Translations under genes and position numbers: made by a program | Assembly (NCBI GenBank): GCA_001017865.1 | Contig: LATQ01000334.1 | Span: 1-11,694, forward strand | Direction: 5' to 3' | Origin: Rhodococcus sp. IITR03 | Lineage (GTDB): Bacteria > Actinomycetota > Actinomycetes > Mycobacteriales > Mycobacteriaceae | Length of the DNA: 11,694 nucleotides | Part shown: piece after piece, positions 1 through 8,716 of the stretch | Numbering within the stretch: position 1 is the first letter of the stretch | Layout of the letters: each line of letters opens with the position of its first letter | The notes under the pieces: generated by a model | Database searches by the model: none | The model's input: the letters and a program-made list of their open reading frames with translations, nothing else | What the model was told of the DNA's origin: nothing

Positions 1-381
1 GAGGCCGCGCTCCCCGGCCCCGGCAACATCTACAGCGAACGGTTCGCCAGCGCAGCGACCACAAGCCGAGGACGCCAGGAGGCGGAGTCCGCCCCGAGCG
101 GGAGGTGAAGGCACCGTCTCGATCCGCCTCGCAACCAGCGCGTCTCCGTGCCCCGGCACGCCGGTGAGACCCTGCTCGTCGAGAGCGCGCGTCGCGCGGG
201 CCTGGCGCCGCCGTTCTCGTGCGAGGCCGGCAACTGCGCGACCTGCATCGCCAAGGTCACCCACGGCAGCGCGACGATGCGTGTCAACGACGCACTGTCC
301 GAGGAGGAGATCGCCGACGGTTACATCCTCACCTGCCAGGGTGTGCCCGACAGCGAGAACATCAAGGTCAAGTACGTCTGA
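1..381 (+). CDS. C-terminal [2Fe-2S] ferredoxin domain of an oxidoreductase (5' partial, frame-disrupted)
   Basis: This is the end of an electron-transfer protein whose start lies before the window. The last 78 codons form a plant-type [2Fe-2S] ferredoxin domain with the cysteine pattern C-x4-C-x2-C-x29-C (SCEAGNCATC, later LTCQ), ending KVKYV and a TGA at 379-381. Such domains at the C-terminus usually belong to FAD/NAD(P)H reductases that feed oxygenases or desaturases, and that is the likely role. The upstream reading PGPGNIYSERF (frame 1, bases 13-45) looks like the linker after the flavin/NAD module. The domain start GTVSIRL is in frame 2 (107-130) and the rest in frame 1 from 133. One base is therefore missing near 131, and a further break lies between about 46 and 106. 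Which oxygenase it serves cannot be told, because its partners are outside the window. Confidence 0.8.
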
Positions 382-386
382 TGCCG

Positions 387-434
387 ATTCGGTTGTTTCG
401 ACGGCGTCATACGCGGTCGAAACAACCGGATTTT
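387..434 (+). terminator. Rho-independent terminator after the ferredoxin reductase
   Basis: A perfect 13-bp inverted repeat (CGGTTGTTTCGAC at 390-402, GTCGAAACAACCG at 416-428) begins 8 bases after the stop codon at 379-381. The stem extends outward with a G-U pair and two A-T pairs. The loop holds a small inner stem (404-406 with 412-414). TTTT follows at 431-434. The T-run is on the side expected for plus-strand transcription. It lies between two convergent genes, so it may also slow transcription leaving the TetR gene, although that side has no T-run. Confidence 0.8.
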
Positions 435-1005
435 CACTGGTAGGTCAGGGCGGCCGAATGCGCCACCCTGCGACCCACCTCGATCGGTGACGACGGCCGG
501 CCGCGCAGGAAGCCCGCGAGGGCTCCGTTGTAGGCGGTGAGCACGTCGTCGGCGAGATCCTGCGCGTTCGACCCGGCCACCGGTTTCGCAAGGTGCAGGA
601 GTCGCTCGGCGAGCAGGTCGCTGTCCGCCGCGAGCATCTCGCCGATCTCGTCGGTGGGGTCGGGGAACTCCGTCGCGGTCGCGAGGAAAGCGCACCAGCG
701 GGCAGGGGATTCCGAGTCGTCGCGGTACGCAGCGAGGGCGTCGAAGATCGCCAGCAGACGTCCGATGTCGTCGTCGGCATCGACCACGTGCCGGTCCCAC
801 ACCGCGCGCCATTCCGCCAACCGGACCCGCAGCGCCTCGGCGACCAGGGATTCCTTGCTGCCGAAGTGCGTGTACAGGGACGCTGCGGAGGCTTCGGCCC
901 GGCGCAGCAGATCGTCGACGGGCGTCGCCTGATTCCCCGGTCGAAGAGCATCTCCTCGGCGGCCCGGAGCAGACGGGTACGTGCAGCAGGACGAGCCGTG
1001 GACAT
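434..1005 (-). CDS. TetR/AcrR-family transcriptional repressor
   Basis: This is a one-component repressor that should bind DNA as a dimer and release it on binding a small molecule. The protein starts MSTARPAARTRLLRAAEEML. The helix-turn-helix follows at about residues 27-60, with the typical TetR string SLYTHFGSKESLVAEAL. The alpha-helical ligand domain runs to ALTYQ and the stop at 434-436. Corrected length is 190 residues, usual for the family. The reading frame breaks at 929-930 (GIR to ATPVDD), where one base is lost, probably from a GGG run. The start is the ATG at 1005, six bases after a -10-like TACAGT, so the mRNA is probably leaderless. It diverges from an MFS exporter across two palindromes, the standard layout for an efflux repressor that also represses itself. 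The domain style resembles the LmrA/YxaF group, but I cannot place it firmly. Confidence 0.88.
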
Positions 1006-1011
1006 GACCAC

Positions 1012-1017
1012 ACTGTA
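1012..1017 (-). promoter_or_regulatory. -10 element of the tetR gene, leaderless start
   Basis: Read on the minus strand this is TACAGT, matching the actinobacterial TAnnnT -10 pattern. It ends six bases before the ATG, placing the transcription start at or next to the start codon. The matching -35 region would fall on the large palindrome at 1029-1048, so a bound repressor would block polymerase. The assignment is by pattern only. Confidence 0.45.
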
Positions 1018-1028
1018 ACGCTCGCTCT

Positions 1029-1048
1029 GCTGAAACGATCGTTTCAGC
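1029..1048. promoter_or_regulatory. Probable TetR operator 1, 20-bp perfect palindrome
   Basis: GCTGAAACGATCGTTTCAGC is a perfect 20-bp inverted repeat in the 88-base gap between the divergent tetR and MFS genes. Size and symmetry suit a TetR dimer site. The core ACGATCGT recurs at operator 2, with centres 22 bp apart, about two helical turns, so two dimers would sit on the same face of the DNA. Confidence 0.75.
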
Positions 1049-1055
1049 GTAGAGT

Positions 1056-1065
1056 AACGATCGTT
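1056..1065. promoter_or_regulatory. Probable TetR operator 2, shorter palindrome with the same core
   Basis: AACGATCGTT is a perfect 10-bp palindrome sharing its whole ACGATCGT core with operator 1. It lies between operator 1 and the MFS start codon, so it could act as an auxiliary site. A -10-like TAGAGT (1050-1055) for the MFS gene sits between the two palindromes, where bound repressor would occlude it. Confidence 0.6.
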
Positions 1066-1093
1066 CTGGTCATCGATCCGTTCGGGGGACACG

Positions 1094-2235
1094 ATGCATC
1101 CACTCGTCATCGCCGGCACAGTCCTGATCGCGACCACCTACGGGCTGGCGCGGTTCGGCTACGGACTCTTCCTGCCCCAGTTCACCGACTCGTTCGGGAT
1201 GGGCTCGACGGTCGCCGGTGCCGTCCAGGCCGGCAGTTTCCTCTCGTACTGTCTCGCGGCGATCGTCGCGTCGAGGACGAGCGGACGCCCACGTCTCGTC
1301 GTGGCCTGCGCCGGAGCCACGGCGGCGATCGGTGCGCTGGGGGTGGCGGCGTCGACGCACACGGTCGTCTTCGCGCTGAGCGTGATTGTCGCCGGAGCCG
1401 GGGCCGGTTTCGCCACTCCCGGGCTGGTGACGCTCGTCGAACGCAATGTCGCTCCCGACCGGCAGGAGAACGCGCAGACGATCGTCAATTCGGGAACGGG
1501 GGTAGGTCTCGTCGCCGCCGGAGCTCTGGTGCTCGCCACCGCAGGCCAGTGGCGTGTGGGATGGGTCGTCATCGCGATCCTCACCGCCGGGGTCGCTCTC
1601 ACCGTCCTCCGCACCGACCGACGTTCCGACGATCGACGGGATCGTTCACACACCACGCCTGTGCGGATCGGCGAACTGTCCCCGCTGATCCGTCCCCTCC
1701 TCGCCGCAGCACTGGCCGGTGCGTCGAGCGCGGCGATCTGGACGTTCGGCCGGTCCGTCATGAGCGACGGGCCCGGCGGGGAGACCTACTCGGTGCTCGC
1801 GTGGATGGCCCTGGGCGCCTTCGGGGTGCTGGGGGCGACCGCGGGCCGGATCGTGCAGACCTGGAACCTGCCGGTCGCGTGGACGCTCACCACCACAGCC
1901 ATGTCGGTGGCCACCGTTCTGCTGGGCCTGCTGCCCGGAACACCGATCCCCGCCTACCTCTCCGTCGCCTTGTTCGGCGCGAGCTACATCGCGATGAGCG
2001 GGGTGCTCATCGTGTGGGCCGTGCGTTCGGTCGCCGAACGCGCAGCCGAGGGCACCGTGGCGTTGTTCATCGCCCTGGCCGTGGGCCAGGCCGCCGGATC
2101 GGTCGTGTTCGGAGCCTGCTGGGTTCGACGTCGACCGCGACCGCCTTCGTGGTGGCGGGCATCGTCGGTCTTCTCGCGGTGGTGCCGGCCGTGTCGCTCC
2201 CCCGGTCCCGCACTCTCACACCTGTCGGTCGGTGA
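1094..2235 (+). CDS. MFS transporter, YbfB/YjiJ-like
   Basis: This is a 12-helix-type major facilitator, probably a drug or metabolite exporter in the cytoplasmic membrane. The start ATG is preceded by GGGGGA (1084-1089). The N-terminus carries LARFGYGLFLPQFTDSF, a motif I associate with the YbfB/YjiJ (MFS_4) group. Hydrophobic segments alternate with short charged loops, and a polar central loop (RTDRRSDDRRDRSHTTP, about residues 174-190) separates two six-helix halves. The frame breaks at 2114-2115 inside VVFGA-LLGSTSTATAF, consistent with one C lost from a CCC run. The corrected product is 380 residues ending LTPVGR. The gene diverges from tetR and is probably its main target. Its last 20 bases overlap the end of the convergent lipoprotein gene. 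The substrate is unknown. Confidence 0.85.
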
Positions 2236-3633
2236 TCACGAGAAGCCAATCCTCATCTCCGTCCGTATTCGGCCCAGGTGTGGAGATGTCGCCGTTCTCG
2301 TCGGGAGTCGCCGGCTGCCGAGGCCCGGTCGCGTCGGCGGGGTCGATCCACTCGAGGGTCGCCGACTCCGGTACCAGAGCAGGATCGAGCCGGATCGTGC
2401 GCTGCGTCGGAACATAGACGACGGCGAGTGAACCGTCCGGTGTCCGGGCTGCGGTGACGTACTCGTCGTCGAGGACGTCGATCATCTCGTCGCTCGTCCA
2501 CGGGGTGCCTCGACCTGCGACGACGAGCGGTTCGTCGACATCCGGCACGAGTTCCCACCACGGCCACGACTGCCACAGCTCGCGTATCGCCCGCAGTTGC
2601 GCGACGGCGGAGGTGTCCAGTCGGGATTCCCACCCGTCCGGGAACTCCCAATCGTCGGAACCCCGGAACTCGCCGGGTGAACCGGAGGTCAGTGCCCACA
2701 ACGCCTGACGTCGGAGCGTCTCGTCGGTGGTCGGCGCCGTGTCCTCCTGGTTGTTCTCGCCTTCGTAGTTGCCCTCCGAGAACAGTGCGGGTCGCGGGTC
2801 GCGGGTTCCGTCGGCACGCTCGTAGGCCTGCAGGACCGCCTGATAAGTCGGCGCGTAGGTGTAGACGAAGTTCCAGTCCACGATCGGCTCCCAGAACGGA
2901 TGATCCGTCGAGAGCAGCTTGTCCCAGCCCAGCTGGATCGTGAACGGTGCGTCGGAGCCTGCATCACGGATCCCGTCGAGCATCGCGCGCAGCACGAGGT
3001 CCGACTCGGCACCGGCCGCGAGATCCTCCGCCTCCGGCGAGTAGTCCCCACCGGTCATCCAGACGATGTTCGGGAACTCCGCGTACCGCTGCGCGAATCT
3101 CCGCCCGTATTCGAAGGCTTCCTCGGGTGTGGTCGAGGCGAACACGTGGTGAGATTCCATCCGTCCATCGGATACAGGAACACCGTGTTCCCGTGGCGGC
3201 ACGCGATCCGGAGATAGTCGTCGACGCGCGACCAGTACGCCTCGTTCCACTGCGTGATGTCGCCGTCGACGAACGGTTCGATGCCGTCGAAGGTGGCGCC
3301 TTCATAGCTCGGCCCGCCGTTCACCGGCACGACGATCGCCGACATGATCGACGCGTTGAACCCGTTGCTCTCGCGGTCGGTGAAGTACAGCTCGGCCTGT
3401 TCGGGTGACCAGTCGGCCATCCCGGACCACGGCGAGTCGCCGCGGACGAGGACGGGATCGCCGTACTGATCCTCGAAATAACGACCGTCGGCGCTGACGG
3501 ACGAGACGAAGCGATGGTCGGCGGCGTCGCATTCCGCATCCACCGCCGGGACGTTCGTCGGCTGCTGCTGGTCTCCAGCATCGGAACAGGCCGCGACCAG
3601 GAGCACCACCATCGCCAGGACTGCCCGTTTCAT
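2216..3633 (-). CDS. Secreted lipoprotein with apiosidase-like (DUF4038) glycoside hydrolase domain
   Basis: This is a predicted surface-anchored glycosidase-like protein. The N-terminus MKRAVLAMVVLLVAAC is a lipoprotein signal with lipobox VAAC, so Cys16 should be lipidated. A (beta/alpha)8-type DUF4038 domain follows, with GRYFEDQYGDPVLVRGDSPW, then DGWNLTT, MTGGDYSP and LFSEGNYEG. In the characterised family member from Bacteroides (GH140) an Asp and a Glu are catalytic. The likely counterparts here are Asp197 and Glu287. The last 100 residues look like the beta-rich C-terminal domain often paired with DUF4038. The frame breaks at 3146-3147, and the corrected length is 472 residues. The ATG at 3633 is chosen over the upstream GTG codons because the lipoprotein signal begins there. 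The true substrate is unknown: most work on this family concerns plant cell-wall glycans. Confidence 0.8.
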
Positions 3634-3693
3634 CGCCACCCCCACCGTGCCCGTGGTACGTCCAGGCTACGGAGGAGGCGGCGGTTGCGAGCA

Positions 3694-3753
3694 GAATCAC
3701 GGAACGCAGAATCAGGGAACGCAGAATCAGGGAACGCGGAATCACGGAACCTG
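3694..3753. repeat. Four tandem 15-bp repeats upstream of the lipoprotein gene
   Basis: Four consecutive units start at 3694, 3709, 3724 and 3739, with consensus GAATCASGGAACGCR. Units 2 and 3 differ only at the last base, and units 1 and 4 share a C at position 7. They fill half of the 125-base gap between the lipoprotein start (3633) and the CoA-transferase stop (3759), placing them roughly 60-120 bases upstream of the lipoprotein start codon. They could be an array of activator sites or a slippage-prone minisatellite. The rest of the gap (3634-3693) shows only a weak -10-like TAGCCT on the minus strand. Confidence 0.85.
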
Positions 3754-3758
3754 TCGGA

Positions 3759-4819
3759 TCAGGCAGGTCCCACGGTCACCGGCGCGTCGGTGTGCTCACC
3801 CAGCTTCGGAGGCGGTCCGTACTGCGGTTCGTACCCGATCACCCGGATCGGGCTACCCACCAGACGGAAATCACCGGCGGTGACGACCATCTCGGGAGTC
3901 GCGTCGAGGGCGTCGGGCAGCGAACGGACCGCGGCCGCCGGCACCCCGAGCGGACGGAGACGGGCCTCCCAGCCGGCAGCGGTGTCGCGCGAGAGCGCCT
4001 CGGTGACCACCGCGAGCACCTCGTCGCGTCGCTGTGCGCGTTCGGCCATGGTCGGGAACCCGTCGATCCCTGCCTCGGCCGCGAAGATCCGCCAGAAGCC
4101 GTCGTGCGTGACGAACAGCGCAAGCGTGCCCTCGGCGGTCGGGAACAATTGCGCGGGAACGTAGTACGAGTGTGCCCCGTTCGGCATGCGTCGCGGCTCG
4201 GTGCCCTCGTTCAGATATGCCGAGCGCGGTAATTGAGCTGCGACAGCATGACGTCGCGCAGCGACACGTCGACCTGTCCCCCGCGACCGGACACGATCTG
4301 CGCGAGCAGACCGAGCGCGGCGGTCATGCCCGTGGAGTTGTCGGCCGCCGAGTAACCGGGCAGCATCGGCGGGCCGTCGGGGTCGCCGGTCAGCGACGCG
4401 ACACCGGTCTGGGCCTGCACGACGTAGTCGAAGGCCGGATCGTCGCCACCGTCGAGCCCGTATCCCGTGATCGCGACGCAGACGATCGTCTCGTTCCATC
4501 TGCGCAGCGCGTCGTAGGTCAGGCCGAACTTCCGGATGGCCGACGGTTTGAGATTGACGAGCAGCGCATGAGATTCGGCAGCAAGCTCGCCGAGGCGGCG
4601 CATGCCGTCGTCGGTCATCAGGTCGAGGCAGATACTGCGTTTCCCCCGGTTGAGACTCGCGAAGTAGGCGTCGCTCACCTGGCGGGAGAGATCCCCGGTG
4701 GGCGGCTCGATCTTCGTCACCTCGGCCCCGAGATCGGCCAGCAACATCGTCGCGTACGGGCCCGCGAGGATGTGGCCGACCTCGAGGATCCTGATCCCCG
4801 CGAGCGGACCTGCCGTCAC
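3759..4819 (-). CDS. CaiB/BaiF family (class III) CoA-transferase
   Basis: Class III transferases move CoA between an acyl-CoA and a free acid, or work on carboxylic acids such as carnitine, formate or bile acids. The N-terminus LAGIRILEVGHILAGPYATM with LLADLGAEVTKIEPP is the family signature. GRGGQVDVSLRDVMLSQL carries the expected catalytic aspartate, here Asp189. LGEHT near the C-terminus is another family mark, but the usual helix after it is shortened. Corrected length is 353 residues, on the short side. The frame breaks at 4224-4225 (NYRA-SAYLNEGTEP). The start is a GTG whose four bases GTGA overlap the stop of the LLM gene, indicating translational coupling. As last gene of the mutase operon it may activate the pathway's acid or recycle CoA. 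The acid cannot be named from sequence. Confidence 0.88.
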
Positions 4820-5771
4820 CGCAGTTCCTTCACGAGTTCGGCGACGACCTCGCGGGTGCGGTACTTCGACGCGACCAGCTCGTCGCGGGTGTTGCCGATG
4901 GGCAGCAGCCGCATCGACAGGTCGGTGACGCCGGCCTCCTCGTAGCGGCGGAAACCGGCGAGGATCGCGTCTTCGTCGCCGACGATCGCCATGTCGCCGA
5001 TGTCCTTCGCCTGTCCGTGTTCGAGGAGCCGCTGGTAGTTGGGCGAGATCTCCGCCTCGGCGAGAATGCGATTGGCGCGCTCGCGGGCGACGTCGACCTC
5101 CGACGGTGCGCACAGGCAGACCGGTACGCCGGCGACGATCCGCGGTTTCGGCTTACCCGCTTCCTCCGCGGCCTTGGTGATGCGCGGCGCGATGTGTTCG
5201 GCGATGGCGCGTTCGTCGGCCATCCACAGCACGGTGCCGTCGGCGAGTTCGCCGGCGATCTTCAGCATCACCGGGCCGAGCGCCGCGACGAGCATCGGCA
5301 TCGGTGCGACCGGCGCGATGTCGAGGGGATTGTGGACCTCGAAGGTGTCGTTCTCGACGTCGATCGAACCCGGCAGGTCGCGCGCGGCGTTCAGCACCTC
5401 GAGATAGTCGCGCGTGTACTTCGCTGGCTTGTCGTAGGGCAGGCCGAGCATGTCCTGCACGATCCAGTGGTGCGACGGGCCGACACCGAGGGCGAGGCGG
5501 CCACCGAGCGCGGCGTGCGTCGACAGCGACTGCCGCACCAGGTGGACCGGGTGCTGTGCCTGTAGAGGCACGACGGCCGTACCGATCTCGATACGCGACG
5601 TCCGCGTGCCCATCAGGCGACGGCCGTCAATGCGTCGAAGTCGGTGGGGATCTGCGGCACCCACACGGTGTCGAGGTCGGCCGACTCGGCCCACTCCACG
5701 TCCTTCAGCATGCGGTCGACCTTGCGGTTGGTGTCGCCCTGTTCCGGGCCGACCATCACTCCGATACGCAC
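4816..5771 (-). CDS. LLM-class F420-dependent oxidoreductase
   Basis: This is a luciferase-like monooxygenase-fold enzyme of the subset that uses deazaflavin F420 for hydride transfer. It begins VRIGVMVGPEQGDTNRKVDR. IGTAVVPLQAQHPVHLVRQ (residues 63-81) and GGRLALGVGPSHHW (90-103) are the usual LLM strings, and ALGPVMLKIAGELADGTVLW (164-183) is typical of F420 members. Corrected length is 318 residues. The frame breaks at 5614-5615 (AVA-LMGTRT), consistent with one C lost from CCC. The GTG start is fixed by GGAGG four bases upstream. The gene is second to last in the operon, after the B12 subunit and overlapping the CoA-transferase by four bases. In this setting it probably oxidises or reduces an acyl-CoA or an alcohol intermediate. 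FMN use remains possible, but F420 is more likely from these motifs. Confidence 0.85.
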
Positions 5772-5775
5772 GATT

Positions 5776-5780
5776 CCTCC
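5776..5780 (-). promoter_or_regulatory. Ribosome binding site that sets the LLM start
   Basis: Minus-strand GGAGG lies four bases before the GTG at 5769-5771. It decides the start, since the frame stays open farther upstream without a comparable site. The 46-base gap to the B12-subunit stop (5818) holds no clear promoter or terminator, so read-through from the upstream genes is expected. Confidence 0.7.
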
Positions 5781-5817
5781 AGGTTCCCGAACTCGATGAT
5801 GTGGGTGTGTACCGGGC

Positions 5818-6218
5818 TCAGGACGCCTCGGACGTCCCGGTGAGCTTGCGGATCTCGGTGACGAGCACGTCCAGCGGTGTGCTCGTGGGGAACACCGCCG
5901 CGGCGCCGGCATCGAGCAGTTTCGGCACGTCGCCCTGCGGGATCGTTCCACCGACGATGACGTCGATGTCGCCGGCGTCCGCCGCGCGCAGACCTTCGAC
6001 GACCTTCGTGGTGAGGGCGACGTGGGCACCCGACAGGATGCTCAGTCCGACCACCGCGACGTCCTCCTGCACGGCGATCGAGACGATGTCCTCGACCTTC
6101 TGGCGGATGCCGGTGTAGACGACCTCGAAACCGGCGTCGCGCAGGGCACGCGCGACGATCTTCGCTCCGCGGTCGTGTCCGTCGAGTCCGGGCTTGGCGA
6201 CGAGAATGCGGGCGCTCA

Positions 6219-6219
<1 letters not shown>
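5818..6219 (-). CDS. B12-binding small subunit of an acyl-CoA mutase
   Basis: This is the stand-alone adenosylcobalamin-binding subunit that pairs with the mutase encoded just before it. The 133-residue Rossmann-like protein begins MSARILVAKPGLDGHDRG. The D-x-H-x-x-G motif is Asp13, His15 and Gly18, with His15 expected to replace dimethylbenzimidazole as the lower cobalt ligand. SILSGAH (about residues 57-63) and GGTIPQGD (about 91-98) are the other two conserved cofactor-contacting loops. The length matches small subunits of split mutases such as isobutyryl- and 2-hydroxyisobutyryl-CoA mutase. The frame is intact. The ATG overlaps the large-subunit stop by one base (TGATG), a sign of coupled translation at equal amounts. 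An in-frame upstream extension exists but would lie inside the large-subunit gene and adds no family sequence. Confidence 0.93.
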
Positions 6220-7794
<1,575 letters not shown>

Positions 7795-7801
7795 GCCGGA
7801 T

Positions 7802-7830
7802 ACATTACTTGCAGAAAAAGAGAATGCCAA
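7802..7830 (-). promoter_or_regulatory. Sigma70-type promoter of the mutase operon, leaderless
   Basis: On the minus strand TTGGCA (7825-7830) and TAATGT (7802-7807) are separated by exactly 17 bases, close to the -35/-10 consensus. The -10 ends seven bases before the GTG at 7794, so transcription should begin at or beside the start codon. There is no Shine-Dalgarno sequence, which fits a leaderless mRNA and supports this GTG as the mutase start. The element is in an unusually A/T-rich island of the window. Confidence 0.6.
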
Positions 7831-7836
7831 TATCAT
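7809..7836 (+). promoter_or_regulatory. Possible promoter of the short-chain dehydrogenase gene
   Basis: TTGCAG (7809-7814) and TATCAT (7831-7836) are 16 bases apart on the plus strand. They overlap the mutase promoter on the other strand, so the two transcription units would compete or be controlled together. The leader would be about 40 bases and ends with a good ribosome site, AGGGAG at 7871-7876. The hexamers are weaker than those of the opposing promoter. Confidence 0.4.
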
Positions 7837-7880
7837 TGCGGAGAACAGAGCTGGACAATCGAAGGCGACCAGGGAGAACG

Positions 7881-8713
7881 ATGTCGAGTCAGAATGCCTC
7901 AGCGACCGCACCATGGTCATCTCCGGCGCGAGCCGCGGTATCGGACTGGCCATCGCGGTCGCCGCCGCCCGTCAGGGCGCGAACGCGGTGCTCCTGGCGA
8001 AGACCGCCGAACCCCACCCGAAACTGAAGGGGACGGTGCACACCGCCGTCGCCGACATCGAGGCCGCCGGCGGCAAAGCTGTCGCGGTGGTGGGCGACGT
8101 CCGGAAGGAGGACGATGTCCAGCGGGCCGTCGACACAGCGCTCGAACGGTTCGGCGGCGTGGACATCTGCGTCAACAACGCCAGCGCCATCGCCACCGAA
8201 CCCACCGAATCCCTCTCGGTGAAGAAGTACGACCTGATGCAGGAGATCAACTGCCGCGGAACGTTCCTGCTCTCCAAGGCGGCGCTGCCGCACCTGCGGG
8301 AGTCGTCCAACCCGCACATCCTCACCATCGCCCCACCGGTCAACATGAACCCGCACTGGCTCGGCGTGCACCCCTCGTACACGCTGTCGAAGTACGGAAT
8401 GTCGCTGCTCACTCTGGGATTCGCGGCCGAATACGCCGACGCCGGCGTCGCGGCGAACTGCCTGTGGCCCGAGACCTACATCGCGACCTCCGCCGTGGCC
8501 AACACCCCCGACGGTGAAGCACTGCTCGCCGCCTCCCGCAGCCCGGAGATCATGGCCGACGCCGCGGTCGAGATCCTCTCGCGACCGGCGAAGACGACCA
8601 CCGGACAGTGCTTCGTCGACGCCGACGTCCTGGCCGACGCCGGAGTGACGGATCTGTCGCGTTACGGCGGCGGCGACAACCCGCGCTGGGACTTCTTCCT
8701 CGACAAGGACTGA
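7881..8713 (+). CDS. Short-chain dehydrogenase/reductase, HSDL2-like
   Basis: This is an NAD(P)-dependent oxidoreductase of the SDR superfamily. The cofactor loop is SGASRGIG (residues 15-22), followed by GDV (72-74) and NNAS (99-102). Asn124 and YTLSK (Tyr167, Lys171) are the catalytic positions. [20 protein letters not shown] resembles the HSDL2 group, where this loop reads ISPP. Here the usual Ser is Ala151. Corrected length is 277 residues. The frame breaks at 7899-7900, just after the start, consistent with one C lost from CCC. Without the correction the gene would seem to begin at the inner ATG (7913). I prefer 7881 because AGGGAG precedes it and the fold needs its first strand. It diverges from the mutase operon across 86 bases and probably acts on the same substrate family. 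Its stop lies three bases from the convergent EamA gene. Confidence 0.87.
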
Positions 8714-8716
8714 CGT

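Noticed and set aside
1..381. Ferredoxin fragment as the KshB steroid hydroxylase reductase
   Set aside because: The ferredoxin pattern is shared by many reductases, the details differ from KshB as I recall it, and the flavin domain is outside the window.
445..1137. Long open frames opposite or beside the TetR gene
   Set aside because: They contain parts of the TetR protein only up to the break at 929-930. The rest is Arg/Pro-rich GC-codon noise without family features.
1094..2431. MFS gene extended to 2431 (445 residues)
   Set aside because: After 2115 this frame becomes Arg-rich and non-membrane, while the neighbouring frame gives the proper last helix and a stop at 2235.
3694..3753. Tandem repeats as a CRISPR array
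   Set aside because: The units are directly adjacent with no spacers, only 15 bp long, and no cas genes are present.
7795..7953. Mutase start upstream of 7794
   Set aside because: It would overlap the SDR gene, adds a non-conserved stretch, and the -10 element lies inside it.
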